Positions 9,331 through 21,153 of a DNA stretch of 61,322 nucleotides are shown here, one piece after another. How positions within the stretch are numbered: position 1 is the stretch's first letter; each line of letters begins with the position of its first letter. The translations under genes and the position numbers were made by a program. The stretch covers positions 1-61,322 of the forward strand of contig JABYQR010000279.1 of the NCBI GenBank assembly GCA_022592445.1, in the 5' to 3' direction. The notes under the pieces were generated by a model that saw only the letters and a list, made by a program, of their open reading frames with translations, was not told the origin of the DNA and ran no database searches. This DNA is from Cytidiella melzeri. Lineage: Eukaryota; Basidiomycota; Agaricomycetes; Polyporales; Irpicaceae.

Positions 9331-12164
9331 CCGACACACATGCTGTGACACTGTTTGACAGCTACTGATTGATAAGATAGGCACGTGCTCCACAAAACGT
9401 AGCCAGATAATGACTCTGAGCCGCGGATCTAGGGTCTTACTCAACATGGAATTAAGGTCGTTATTCATTGTTTATCTCGCAGTATGCGCTACATAGCACT
9501 TCACACCTGCTTAGGTTGGCAATTCGGCCCGCACGGCATGTATGTACGGTCCGTGATGTAGGAGGTCCAGGTGCGTTTTCTGTACAAAACAGTTCAACGT
9601 TACGAAACGGACTAAGACGTTCGGGGGGGTTTGCAACTTCTTGCCAAATGTAAGCCTAGTAGCGTTCCAAGTCAAAAAGTGAAACAAAAACAGCAACCAT
9701 GACTTGCATACTACTTATGGTGTTTTGTAATCAAAAAATTGCAGTGGAGCAACAGGTCCCCGCTCAATCCTACCACGCTTACCTACCATAACAAGGCAAG
9801 AACAGTCGGATCCAAGGAATGCCTGACTGCACAACTTGGTCGTTGAGCACTTCGATCTACTAAGCATCAAAATTAGTTGATTGAACTATATCCCATTTTG
9901 CATTGAACTGGTACAGCGCAAAATATGAGGCTAGGAGCTCTTGACAGTGCCCATGTTAGCTATTACACTCTTCTGTGGTGCTCAGTCAGCTCGTAGGAGC
10001 TCTCACCCACACTCTGAATTTCGTGCCTCACGCTCGCTACTGAGAATGAACCTGCTTAGCGTAGCAGATGTGACTGCCTAGGAAAAACTGTGACGTACTT
10101 CGGTGAGAATAACAGAGAGTCCGAGAGCAGAAGTTGTACAAATGTGGCGAGGAGGACAATCTCAGCGCCCTTGGAAGGCTGTAGTCAGATTTCATGGTGT
10201 ATATACCTCAGTCGGAAGGCCTTATGCTCAACACCATGACCGCGTTGAGATGATTATGTTTCCTTTTAGTGATGATCTTTGCGGTCATATCTTGATGAAC
10301 GAAAGTAACCTGCGTTTGATGAGACCCAGATATAAAATTGAGAAAATGGAACTGGAGTACTGCGGGATTTTACTGTCATAGAAATAGTAGTACGGGATAC
10401 GTTAGAGCCCATACCCATCCTGATATTAGACAGCACTCACCGTAGTACACTTGGTCACAGCTCTGCACATCCACGAGGACATTGCGTGGCAGAGTTTGAG
10501 CGTGTGCAAGTCAAAACGCTAGCGTCAATCTCGTGTCATTGGCATTGAACATGACGGGCGGAGCGCTGATCCTAGGAAGTTGACATGACGCCTTGGACGT
10601 CAACCCTGCTATGAATTCCAGGATGTCTGGAAACTCGGACTGACAGTTGGTAGAATCCATGTCCTCGCTCACTCCAGCGCAGCCTATATATATTCAGAAT
10701 CCAGTTATTGCTGAAGCGTTTCAAAGATTGGACCAGAAGCGATGTTAGTTAGGCAACACTAGATGTAGGTTCAAAGCCTCCGAGTGAGAGCCGAGCTTTT
10801 AGCGGCAAGCCCCTTCAGCAGCTTCGTCCGGGCGAGATACATGTATTCAGGGATCCAGTCAATTCCGAGGAGGGAAACAGCTGGCTATGGGAGGGCTCAG
10901 TCAGCTGTATTGTCCGACGATTATGAGTATTTGGTAGGCGTCGCACCTGAACGACTTTGTTGCAACTAGTACTGGGGGCGGCTGGTCGAAACAAGCTGCT
11001 GCTCTGATTTGAAGTCCTCTTAGTCTGGTGTATACTGACCTACGTGGATACCACATGAACTTCATGCCGTTGACAAACTATCGAGAGTGCAGTGAAAGTA
11101 TAGTAATAATCGTGAGAAACAATCACGTAAGCATTAGTTGATGCACGTTGGCTACATTCAAAGTACTTACCAATTGCAACCTGTTCTCTTTATCAATGCC
11201 CGTTGTGTGACGAATACAACTTTCCTCTATTGATACATCAGTTTGTGAGCTGTAGTTACTAACACTTGCAGCCATCGCTGTCCGCAGACTCTGTACGTCC
11301 TTCTCGACATATCATTCAGACATTTCCTGACGTGCTGTTTTGCAAGCATCATCGAACACTCAACGCACAGCTCGGGTCAACCTGTGCTGCTTCAGGCTGA
11401 CAGTCAGCGTGACCTCAGAGGTATGCAATTGCGAGGCTGGCCGACTCTGCGGAACAATGAAACATAGACGTGGACAGCGAAGTCACAAGAGAGGCCCGGC
11501 TGGTCCCGGGTACCACGCGGAACTTGCGGCTCTGCGTTTCGCCCTGGGCTTCTCAAAGGTGGGTCATCAAGCTGCCAGATCACGACTATACCAGCAGCAA
11601 GGGGCAGTACGGTGTGCCCATCAGTAGGCAGCTATAGCACCCATCTCGAAGTTACATCCACCGCACAGAGCGCAAGCATCATATGTACCACCTCCACTCG
11701 GCCAATCTGATGCTGATATTGGTGATAGTATGTGGATTGACCTCGCAATCTAATGCTGCTCGTGGAATAGGTCATTCATGATTCCTCGTTGACATCGGAC
11801 TCTTTCCAGTACAGTGAGCAGATGAGGAACCTGTCTGATGAACTCGCGGTGAGTGCCAACGGTCATGTCCTCAAGGCTGCCTTCTGACTTGGATGCAGCT
11901 GACACAAAGATGTACAGCGCACACGAAACATCTCCCGCGCACACGTCTCTCCCACGCCGCATAGATTTACTATGACTGCTGGCCGTACCAGACTCTGATC
12001 AATCTCTCGCAAATAGTTCTACAGAGTTGACAGCTGCATAGATCCTCGAGCTTGTTTGCAACACTCACTCGTCCCCGAACACGCTTCAAAATGCAAGATA
12101 AGGTGCCCCCGACGGGCACTGGCAGCTTTTGCCCTCTCGCCCTCTCACTTGCACTCTAGTCTCG
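9331..12164. other. About 2.8 kb without a recognisable gene
   Basis: Only short unconnected open frames occur (the best is 10103-10381, 92 codons, plus strand), with no recognisable motif or plausible exon joins. The last few hundred bases are presumably the promoter of the MFS gene. I found no tRNA, LTR or TIR by eye. It may be decayed transposon DNA. Confidence 0.5.
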
Positions 12165-14583
12165 ATGTCTTCCTCGCCAGTGTCTGGGTCTGCGCCGCAG
12201 TCTGTCTACGACAAGAGCGACGCAGGCAAAGTCGTTGTCGCCGACAAGCCCGCAAAAGCCAAAAAGGGGCTCTACTTCTGGTTCACCTTTCTTGCAATAT
12301 GCGTTTCGCTGTTCATGTCGGCCATTGAGACAGTGAGTACGACATCACGCACGTCTTTGCGTTTCCTGAGCGTTCATACTGACCACTTTTCAAATATCGC
12401 TAGTCAGGAACCTCTACCGCCTTGCCTACCATCGTCAACGACTTGCAAGGGGACGACTTTGTATGGATAGGCTCCGCATACCCCCTCGCGGCGACCGCGT
12501 TTCTTCCAGCGAGCGGCGGCATGGCAGAGGTGCGTCTCGATTCATGCTTCATGGATAACAGCGCGACCGTTCGCACACGTTTTAAACCAACCTCCTGGGC
12601 TGCGGAATAGATCTTTGGTCGGAGATTTGCCATGCTGCTCTCTTTGGCCATCTTCGCTCTCGGAAGTGCTTTGTGTGGGAGTGCGCAGAGCATGTCGTGG
12701 CTGATAGCAGCGCGAAGTGAGTTTTACTTCGAGACCTTGGTGTATGACTGATGTGGAGAAGCCTGACGCAACGTGATGTGACCTAGCTGTGCAAGGTGTG
12801 GGAGGAGGCGCTATCCAGTCTGTGACAGCCATCATCATCTCTGACCTCGTGCCTTTACACGAGCGTGGCCTTTACAGCGCACTCACTGGAATGTACGTAT
12901 ACGTCGATGCTTCGAGCTTGACACTGTTAACAACCTTGGTTAGGACTTGGGCTGTTGGCTCTGCTATTGGACCGCTTGTCGGTGGTGCCGTCGCTCAAAA
13001 CGGGCAGTGGCGGTGGTTCTTCTGTACGAAACTCTCTCTTTCATTACCGTCGAGTATCTTTTCACATCGGCGATCTAGACTTGAACTTGCCCATCACCGG
13101 TCTTGCTGTGATTATCGTAGTCTTCGCTCTGAAGCTCAAAACCCCGCCAGGTACCCTCAAAGAAAAGTTATCTCGCATGGATTGGATGTGAGAAGCTTTC
13201 ATATTGCCATGCCGCGTCTTTGTTGTTCGCTGACTGGGATAACACAGTGGAAACATAATCTTTATCGGGAGCTCAACTTCGACGGCTATAGCACTCACCT
13301 GGGGCGGTCTCACATTCCCGTGGGATTCACCCTCAACGCTTGTACCTCTGATCGTGGGCCTCTGTGGTTTGGCTTTCTTCTTTGTCTACGAGGCACGCTT
13401 TGCGTCTCATCCCATCGTAAGCATCTGTAAATCTTGTGAGAGGCCGCTTCTGCCGCTCATCCAACTCATAACTTAGGTACCGTTCACTGTCATATCGAAT
13501 CGAACTAGCGTCAGTGGGTAAGCACCTTGCTCGTCTCACAATTAACTTCGCGGTTTTACACCCCGGCGCAGGTTCTTGCAGACGTTCCTTACGCCGGTGA
13601 TTTTCATCGGTTTGATATGTACGTTTTCCACTCGGCATCGTACATCCATCCTAACCCACTGACGTCCAACTCCAGACTACATCACGACATTCTACCAAGC
13701 GTGCGCAGGGAGTTCTCCCATTGGTGCTGGTGTCAAAGGCCTTGCTATGACCCTCACACTCGGACCGTTAGTAGTCATCACCGGTATCAGCGTCGCCGTC
13801 ACAAAGTCCTATCGCGTGCAACTATGGACAGGATGGTGTCTACTCCTCGTCGCCATGGGTCTTTTCACCACAGTGAGGTTCGACACGCCCATCGGTCATG
13901 CCATTGGATTCTCCGCCCTTGCTAGCATTGGAGGTGGGATGTTGTACGCTGCGACGTATTTTCCCGTGCTGGCGCCGTTGCCTGTGTCTGAAAACGCACA
14001 CGCTCTGGCGTTCTTTGCGTTCTGCAGGAGCTTTGCGACTGTACGTCTCTTCCACGTTTGCTTTCGTTCGCTCCTTTGTTTTTCTTCTTTTTTTTTTTCT
14101 TTTTCTTATCGACCAACTCTCTTCGGGGTTCCTTTCCTGTTTCGTCGTCGCTCACGTTTCATTTGTTTTGTTTTTGTTTTTGGCTACTAGGTATGGGGTG
14201 TCACGATAGGCGGAGCAGTACTCCAAAACCAACTTGGCAAACGCCTCCCTCTCGCGTTCACCTCCCAATTCCCCGGTGGCGTCGGTCTCGCATACGCCGC
14301 CATCCCCGCTATCAAAACTCTCCCAGGTCCACTGCGGAGCGAGGTACGGGAAGCGTTCGCTGATAGCATCAGAGTAATCTGGCAGGTGTCGACTGGGATA
14401 GCTGCGTTGGGGTTGTTGACGGCGTTGCCGATGAAGGCGTTGCCGTTGCACACCCAGGTCGATGCGCGGTGGGGGATGGAAGGAGGGGAAGCTCACGAGT
14501 GCTCGAGTGATGTAGGGAATGGTATGTCTGAAGGGAAGGTGGGGGACGAGGAGGGGGGTTTTCAGGCTTTGGGCCAGGACTGA
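12165..14583 (+). CDS. MFS transporter, DHA2 (14-TM) drug:H+ antiporter type
   Basis: This is a plasma-membrane transporter of the major facilitator superfamily, closest in pattern to fungal DHA2 multidrug exporters. About ten exons joined by short introns give a protein near 560 residues. A Ser/Lys-rich cytosolic N-terminus is followed by FLAICVSLFMSAIET (TM1), VWIGSAYPLAATAFLPASGG (TM2), FGRRFAM (motif A), GGGAIQSVTAI, AIGPLVGGAVAQNGQWRWFF (motif C, antiporter signature) and further membrane segments, ending in an acidic tail. The start ATG at 12165 precedes MSSSPVSGS. A paralogue with the same exon joins lies in inverse orientation at 27199-29727. The substrate cannot be told from sequence; DHA2 members export drugs, toxins or amino acids. 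Confidence 0.9.
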
Positions 14584-15115
14584 TACGGTGTGCTGGGGAA
14601 TGGGTTAGCGAGAGGGACGTATTGTTTGTTTTCTTTCACAAGTAGTGAAAGACGTCCGGGGGAGATTGTATTTAGATCACTTGTAAGTTATGTAACATTC
14701 GAAAGTCCCACCGGGAATTGGAGTGCATTGGTACTGGCGAATTGAAAGGTTGCGCAAGCATGAACTGGTGGACTGCGAGATCGTACCAAGTGCTCTGCTC
14801 TGCTATGCTGAGAGTAAACTGACGTTGAGAAGACGTGCATGTGGCAAACAGCTCATATTCCATGTCACGGTCACGGTCGCGCTCAGTCACATCTTCACGT
14901 GCTCTCATTATCTCGACGCGTCGTCTTCCGAAAGACCTATTGGCATGTCCAACATCGACATCAACACCAGACTTGTTATCCGGTGGGCGAGCGTATGCCA
15001 TCATAGAACTTGTCAACTCTAGAGCACATACAAGACTGACTGCACATTTCAGCTGCATCTTAGACTGCCATGCTCAGAGTACATCATCGACGCGCAAACA
15101 TGTATCTCGACGTTG
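14584..15115. other. Convergent intergenic region
   Basis: This lies between the 3' ends of the MFS gene (+) and the acidic-protein gene (-). It presumably holds both 3' untranslated regions. No gene or repeat was recognised. Confidence 0.5.
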
Positions 15116-15671
15116 TTAAGGCTTGTAGTCCTCGTCCTCTTCGTCATCGTAGTCGTCGTCATCCTCACCTCCAGCTAACGCGTGTACATTTCCAACAGCT
15201 ATATCTTCGTCCTCGTCCTCGTCCTCGTCGCCATCCTCCTCAGAGCTCATGTCATCCTCATCATCGCTTGTCAGTGCCTCCTCGTCGTCGACACTGGCGA
15301 TGCGCATTGGATTATTGTTCGAAAAGTCCATAAAGGCCTTGAACGCGGCATCATACCGCTCCTGCGCGACATGACGTGCTTCCTGAGCTTGCTGCACCTC
15401 GTCTATTCATCGAGGACGGCGTTAAGAACCCTGGAACATGGACGGCGAGAGTGTCGTACCTTCCGACACCCCACTGTTGCGCAGCTCGATCAAGCGCTTA
15501 TCGCAGGCATTCACGTCCTCGCGGGCGTAATGAACCGCGTTTGTGAGGTCTATGGCGTGGAGGGTTCAGTATAATGCGCAAACAAAGAGGATAGGTAGCA
15601 TAGGGTAACTCACCGGCACCGCACCTACACTCACTGAGGCAAGACGTGGAGGTGGTATGGTTGGCAATCAT
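15116..15671 (-). CDS. Small coiled-coil protein with acidic C-terminus
   Basis: I do not recognise the family. Three exons fit: 15671 to about 15613 (MIANHTTSTSCLSECRCGAG, donor GTGAGT), about 15550-15460 (DLTNAVHYAREDVNACDKRL) and about 15397-15116 (DEVQQAQEARHVAQERYDAA, then a polyacidic Asp/Glu tail ending EDYKP). The middle is heptad-rich and likely helical. The tail is almost entirely acidic, as in histone chaperones or ribosome-associated proteins, but no such domain is visible. A TATA box lies about 80 bp upstream of the ATG, which supports this start. The length is about 145 residues. Confidence 0.6.
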
Positions 15672-15751
15672 GGTATAGGTGTAGACAAGGGCAGGTGTGG
15701 TGGTGGAGAGAGAAAGAGTTGCCTTTACAGTTTGAAAGGCGACAACAAGAG

Positions 15752-15759
15752 TTTATATA
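15752..15759 (-). promoter_or_regulatory. TATA box of the acidic-protein gene
   Basis: TATATAAA on the minus strand, 80 bp upstream of the ATG at 15671, at a sensible distance for a short 5' untranslated region. Confidence 0.5.
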
Positions 15760-16479
15760 GGTTCCTGATTAAGGTTTGTGTCGCGGAAGCGTAAGTTCAA
15801 GGGGAGCTTGTAGCAGCAGCATAGTCACGACCACATGGTATTCGTTGAGAAACCACACAAGTACAAGCGTTGTTGATAGAGCTCAAGCCTGAGCCTCATG
15901 GGACTTGCGCAATCTTAACACCGTCGTATCGTCCCTGAGCGTGCAGCCAAGGTATTGTAGTTCTGAGCTGAGTATGAACATAAGCGTCAACCTTCTAAGG
16001 CACTCTACATGGTATTTTGGCGAGCCAACGGGTGACTAGAGGTGGCTCGGAATTGCGGTGAGGGCTGTTTGGAGAAATGGGCAAACCGGGGAGCAGGTTG
16101 ACCAGATTTATATTTGGATGGCGGGGCTCAAAAGCGTTTGTACGTGGAAAGCAGAAACGCGTAAAGAGAGGTGTCTCTAGACGTCGTAGTGGGACAGCGC
16201 TGAGCGACCGACGCGTCGCGATTCACGGTCACGTGATGATCCAATATGAACCCACCGTCGGCGCCGGCGCCGGCTTCGGTGACTCGAAGGCGCTGGCGAG
16301 ACGTCTCACGCAATGTAGTGCGCATGTAAGTACCGGAAGGGACTGTAATCAACAAATACTTGTTTTTTTCCTGTACATCTAAGTCTTACATCTAAGTTAC
16401 ATACAACAAACAACAAATCACTTGAATTTGCAGGAAACCGGTGGCGAGCGGTCCATGTAACTGTAACAACGATACAAGT
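15760..16479. other. Intergenic region
   Basis: Upstream sequence of the acidic-protein gene and the 3' flank of the hydrolase gene. A CACGTG core occurs near 16230 and a GC-rich GGCGCC-type repeat near 16258-16272. No gene was recognised. Confidence 0.4.
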
Positions 16480-18118
16480 TCATTCACAGTAAGGGCTGGC
16501 GGGTTTCATGTCTACTTTCTCTAGGAACCGTGCCAGCACGTCATCCAAAAGCTTCCTCGGCGCATGGTCGTCAAATACCTGTGCGTGGTCGAGGTCGCGA
16601 TACCACAGGACCTCGAGCTGCTTGTCCTCGCTAACCCACAAGTCGCTAGGAGTGTCTTCATCCGTCAAGTATTTTCTGACGGATTCCGCATCAACAATCT
16701 GGTCTCTCTCGACCAGCGACACCCCAACCTTTCGTCCTTTCAAATCGTCCTTCCACAAGATATTCTCAGCCCAGAAAAAGTTTCGAGCAAGCGCACGAGC
16801 AATGTCTGGGTCACGGCTGGCGAAATACCACAGCTGCCACTCGTTCGCTGTCTTGGGCTCTCGATACACGAAGTTGTATGCCACTGACGGCTGGTGGAGT
16901 AAGAACGGGATGGGGTCCACGAGTATCCATCCAGCGACACGTGCCGAGAATGTGGGCTCTCGCATCATGTGAGCTGCAACCACTGTCCCGTACGAGTGTC
17001 CACAGACGACGTAAGACTCGAAAGCGTGCGCCCTGAGAACAGCAGCTAATGCCTCTAGCATCTCAGCGCGCGTCATCGGGGGTGGAGATATGCGCATGCT
17101 GATTGGAAGATTTTCCACCGCGATAATGCCTACATCTGGGTCGCGGACTACGATTTCCGCTAGGAAGGGTGTATATGGCCATAGGCCAATCTATGAGCGA
17201 AGCTTTGTCAATGCTGCAAGTTCGCACACCAGGTCAGGAACACTTACACCAATCCCATGTATGAACAAAATAGGGTGCTTGGTCGTCGAGCGATGCGGAC
17301 GGTACCAGTAGGATATGCGAGGATGTGGGGATGGCTCGCTAAAGAGACTGAGAAGTCGTGGTGGGAAGTAGCGGTACCAAGACCAGAGGGTATAGTGCCT
17401 AAATCCGCGATAGCTAAGCAACACCGCTGTGATCGAATCCACTATCGATACAATCTACAAGACCTGTTTAGCCACAGACCTGAGAGAAAGCTCAAGGCAC
17501 TCACAATATACCACAGTAAGGGTCTGTGACAAGCAATGACGGGATCCAGAGTAACTTTCATACACTTGACCCTATCGTTCATTCCCTCTTCAAGCTTGCG
17601 TCCGAGCAGGCGTTCGACCGCTTTGACATAACTTTCAATCTCTTCCTTCCACTCATCGAGGTACGCATCACGAGAGCTAGAAAACAGGGCCCACAGCACC
17701 CATTCAACAACGTTGTCCCGCCGAATGGTGTCCGGTTCAGAAAAATGGAACCATCCAGTTGCCAGCTCCGCGTCACGCATAGTAGCAAAGCATTTGGCAA
17801 AGAGTGCTTCGCGTTCAGCACGGGTAAACGGAGTAGGATGCTGGGCTGCCTGTAAAGACACGTGAGTATACTGCTGAGGGTAAGAAACTTGGGTACCAAT
17901 TGGATACTCACCTGCTGCATGAAGAAACTTCTTGGTAGATATACGCCAAGGTAAAATGCCACTTCCGCGGCGGCGTAGTAGCCTAGCCATCTGGACCACA
18001 GCCAGTAGCCCAAGCGGCCGCTGGCGCATAGATACATACCGCTCAACGGCGCGATGAGGCGAAGGGCCAAGATGCATGTTCTAATGAATACATACTCCGG
18101 CAGCGAGTGCCCTAACAT
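16480..18118 (-). CDS. Alpha/beta-hydrolase fold protein, membrane-anchored
   Basis: Four exons. The N-terminus (MLGHSLPEYVFIRT...) has one or two membrane segments. A helical region follows (TRAEREALFAKCF, then SEPDTIRRDNVVEWVLWALF), then SYWYRPHRSTTKHPILFIHG with the oxyanion HGIG motif, then VGIIAVENLPISMRI. The nucleophile elbow is GHSYG and the likely catalytic His is in LDHAQVF near the C-terminus. I recall close basidiomycete homologues with the same SYWYRPHRSTTK and ENLPISMRI blocks. The substrate is unknown; hydrolysis of a lipid or ester is inferred from the fold. It shares a 291-bp divergent promoter region with the BuGZ-like gene. The last intron, between HGIGVSVPDLV and LWPYTPFLAEI, was placed by eye. 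Confidence 0.85.
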
Positions 18119-18409
18119 TGCCGCGGTATAGAGATGTTGTGGTCGTTGTGCACGGTGCTCTTGACGTTGTGGTTGAAAGTGAAAAGTGCATGCTCATTCA
18201 AGTCGTGTCCGGGTCGACGTCGATATACTCGTCATTGCCAAGTTGTGCCTGGCGTTGCGGAGGTGAGCGGAGTATTTACTGAGTGCGGGCGGAGTTGATC
18301 TGACACTGCTTCTTACATCGGCAGACACCGGCACGCGACTTGCCACAAACACTCATCTCGCTTTCTTGTCAGTGAATACCTCTCGTCCCTTACACCTCAT
18401 AGCCCTGCA
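18119..18409. promoter_or_regulatory. Divergent promoter region
   Basis: The 291 bp between the start codons of the alpha/beta hydrolase (-) and the BuGZ-like gene (+). A clear TATA box was not seen. Confidence 0.4.
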
Positions 18410-19807
18410 ATGGCAAAGAAAAAGAACAAACAGGTGTGCTTCAAGTCGCATAATCTTTCATTATCTCAACTCTTCTCAGATCATCCGCCCGTGGTGCTGG
18501 TACTGTGAGCGGGAATTTGAAGATGAAAAAGGTTCGCTCTGCGAAGTTTCAAGGTTATCCATGTGCTTATAGGCTTCTCTCGTCTAGTTCTCATGCAGCA
18601 CCAGAAAGCGAAGCACTTCAAATGCAATATGTGCCCTAGACGTCTGAATACCGCTGGAGGTTTGGCAGTCCATATTCAGCAGGTGCACAAGCTCGAAGCA
18701 GAAAAGTATGTCGCAAGTCACGTCACAATGCGCGTCATATCTGATCTGTTGAATAGTCTACCACGTATTGAGAACGCACTGCCTGGGCGCGACGGGTATG
18801 AAGTGGAAATCTTCGGTATGGAGGGCATTCCTGCTCCAGACGTTGCAGATTACAAGCGTCGTAAGGAGATTGAACTCGGCCTGAATCCTGGTACTATCTC
18901 TCAGCCTCCTGCTAAGCGTCCAAAGGTGGAGAACAAACCGCTTTCTGAACAAGAGCTGAAAGCGCAACTAGAAGCTCACAAAGCCTTGATGGGCGCCTCT
19001 GAGACAGCGAACGCTCATCCGTCAACTGAAGCCAGCTCTGCAGCTGTCTATGGTGCCCCACAAGCATATGCCACTCCCCCTGTCCCCGTAATGTCTCCTC
19101 CCGGAGTTCTACCGCCCCCAGGTGCGCCTTCTCCTTTCCCCCCGCCTTTTCCAGTTTCGCCATTTCCCCCGGGGATGATACCTTCGTAAGTTCCTCCAAC
19201 TCTCAACCATAACATTGCCTTTATTGATTTCCATGCAACAGCATGCCGCCACCAGGCTTTCCCGGGTTTCCTCCGATGCCACCTGGTTTTCCAATGCCTC
19301 CACCAGGTATCGGACCTCCAGGTATACCTCCTTTCCCTATGATGCCTGGTGCTCGTCCACCTTTCCCTCCACCTCCCTTCCTCCCTCAAGGCGCTCCGCC
19401 ACCTGGTTTTACTCCACCAGTTGCGGTGCCCACGCCTGCAGTTGCCCCCACCTTCGTTCCCGCTAGCATAGCACCCCCACCGAATGCAAGTGTCACACCG
19501 TCGAATACTACTCCTGGAGGTTCTGCTCCACCGCCAGAACTCAGGTTGCCAAATCCTGCACTCGCTCAGACAAACACCCCTTTCAAGAAGGCTACGGAGT
19601 TAAAATGGTCAGACGCGAACTTTTCTCCCGTAAGTTTCCTCAACCCCTCTCGACGATCTAGGCTCCTAGCTAACGTGTGTCAAACAGGAGGAACATCGTG
19701 CCATACACCCAAAGTACTATGTTGCACCTGATGTGACCAGCCAAGGTCAGTCTCACGGCGAGGAGTCAAGAGGAAAGAAGCGAGCGAGGGCCGAGGACTT
19801 ATTCTAG
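18410..19807 (+). CDS. BuGZ/ZNF207-like C2H2 zinc-finger protein
   Basis: Homologue of animal BuGZ (ZNF207) and plant SUF4. BuGZ binds Bub3 and microtubules in mitosis; SUF4 is a transcription regulator. Exon 1 (18410-18433) codes MAKKKNKQ; the next starts IIRPWCWYCEREFEDEK, followed by LMQHQKAKHFKC, CPRRLNTAGGLAVHIQQVH and EIFGMEGIPAPD. These are the two zinc fingers and the GMEGIP signature of the family. A Lys/Glu region follows, then a long Pro/Gly/Met/Phe low-complexity domain like that of BuGZ. The last exon gives SPEEHRAIHPKYY, matching the EE-containing GLEBS-type Bub3-binding segment of ZNF207, then a basic KKRARAE nuclear-localisation-like end. The start is supported by the short basic leader that is also present in animals. 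Five exons, about 400 residues. Confidence 0.9.
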
Positions 19808-20724
19808 AGTATAGTGAGGGCGCAGGCGAGACTACAATGGGTCAGTTCAACTCATCGATGCCACTCGCTTGCATATCAATGAATCTAGTTTTGTAGTACT
19901 TTTTGGTGCGTGTCTTCATGACCGCTTGCGCTCTGAGGTTTGCCAGATCAACGCTGTGCCCTGGGTCTTCATGCGTCTGCTCTGCCAGGAAAAGGAGGTG
20001 CAGTTCACTCAAGCACGAGAAGTATTTTTTCCCAATTCGGAAGTTGCGGCGATGCACCAGTCCGTCCTCTCCCCATTATTGTTGTCCCCCTCACCCATGA
20101 TCCTGAACATCATACTCATGCTATCTCCTTTTCTTGTGTCTTCCTCTTCTGCCCGGTAAGCCATAGGTGTATGAACGATGTGGCTGGTACGTGACTTATT
20201 ACGGTGGGCAACCTACGCGGTACGGGAATCCCGTTCTTTCTGTTCTCGTTGATAATGTTTGTTTGTAACTTGCGGTACTTCACTCCCTCATCAGTCGTCG
20301 CCGATAGTCAAACATAATGTTGGAATACGGTTGGTGTCTCTCAAACTACGGTAGAAGGTCAATGTGCCCGCCGAGCTCCACGCGGTATAGTGTGGGGTAT
20401 CCTAATTACGGTTCTAGTGCAACAAAGAAATATCTACCGTCTCTCAGCACAAGGTGCAGTAAAAGGGCCACTCTGGAAGGTGCGGGTATCTGCCAAGTTG
20501 GCACTGCGCAGGACTGATAACCCATATGCTGGTATACGACACACATCGATCATTATGCTTCATCGTAACTCGGTATTCACGGTATTCCGCAACACAAACA
20601 CAAATACCTCTTCATCTACAAATCGAACATATCTCTGAATCTAATGACACGTTCTGAGTTTAAAATAAAAAAAGACTCTGCGCGGCCAAAAACGTCCCGC
20701 AAAAGGGATATACGATAGAAAAGG
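19808..20724. other. Convergent intergenic region
   Basis: Lies between the 3' ends of the BuGZ-like and histone deacetylase genes. A minus-strand open frame (19842-20057, with IGKKYFSCLSELHLLFLAEQ) looks slightly protein-like but has no start context or homology I know. Nothing else was recognised. Confidence 0.4.
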
Positions 20725-21118
20725 TCACGATAAAAAAGGATCATCCTCCCTTTCGTCCTCGCCAGATGGCCCCTCCAAATGCTCTCGTTTGCGATCGACG
20801 ACCCCTTTAGCCCGCTTCGCTCGCGTTTGAGGGCCTGCGCCCGCCGGCGGACGGGCGGAGCGTTTCAACGAATCCTTCCGGGCTGCCTCCCCCATCGACC
20901 GTCTCACCTCTTCAGAAAGTCGCGGGAGATCCATCGTCGTACCAGGATCGTTCAAAGGTGTCTCTAGAGCTTCGAATATCTCCATCGTGCGCCTCAGCCA
21001 GCCGTCGAGGGAATCAGGGCGAGGAGGACGACCTCTCCTTTTCTTGCTCGCCTTTTCAAGCTACATCCCCGAGTTAGAGTTTGGTTTTTGTAAACATTCG
21101 ATTTTTGATATACTTTAG

Positions 21119-21153
<35 letters not shown>

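Noticed and set aside
10103..10381. A 92-codon plus-strand frame in the gap before the first MFS gene.
   Set aside because: No motif, no flanking exons and no start context; length is within chance for this composition.
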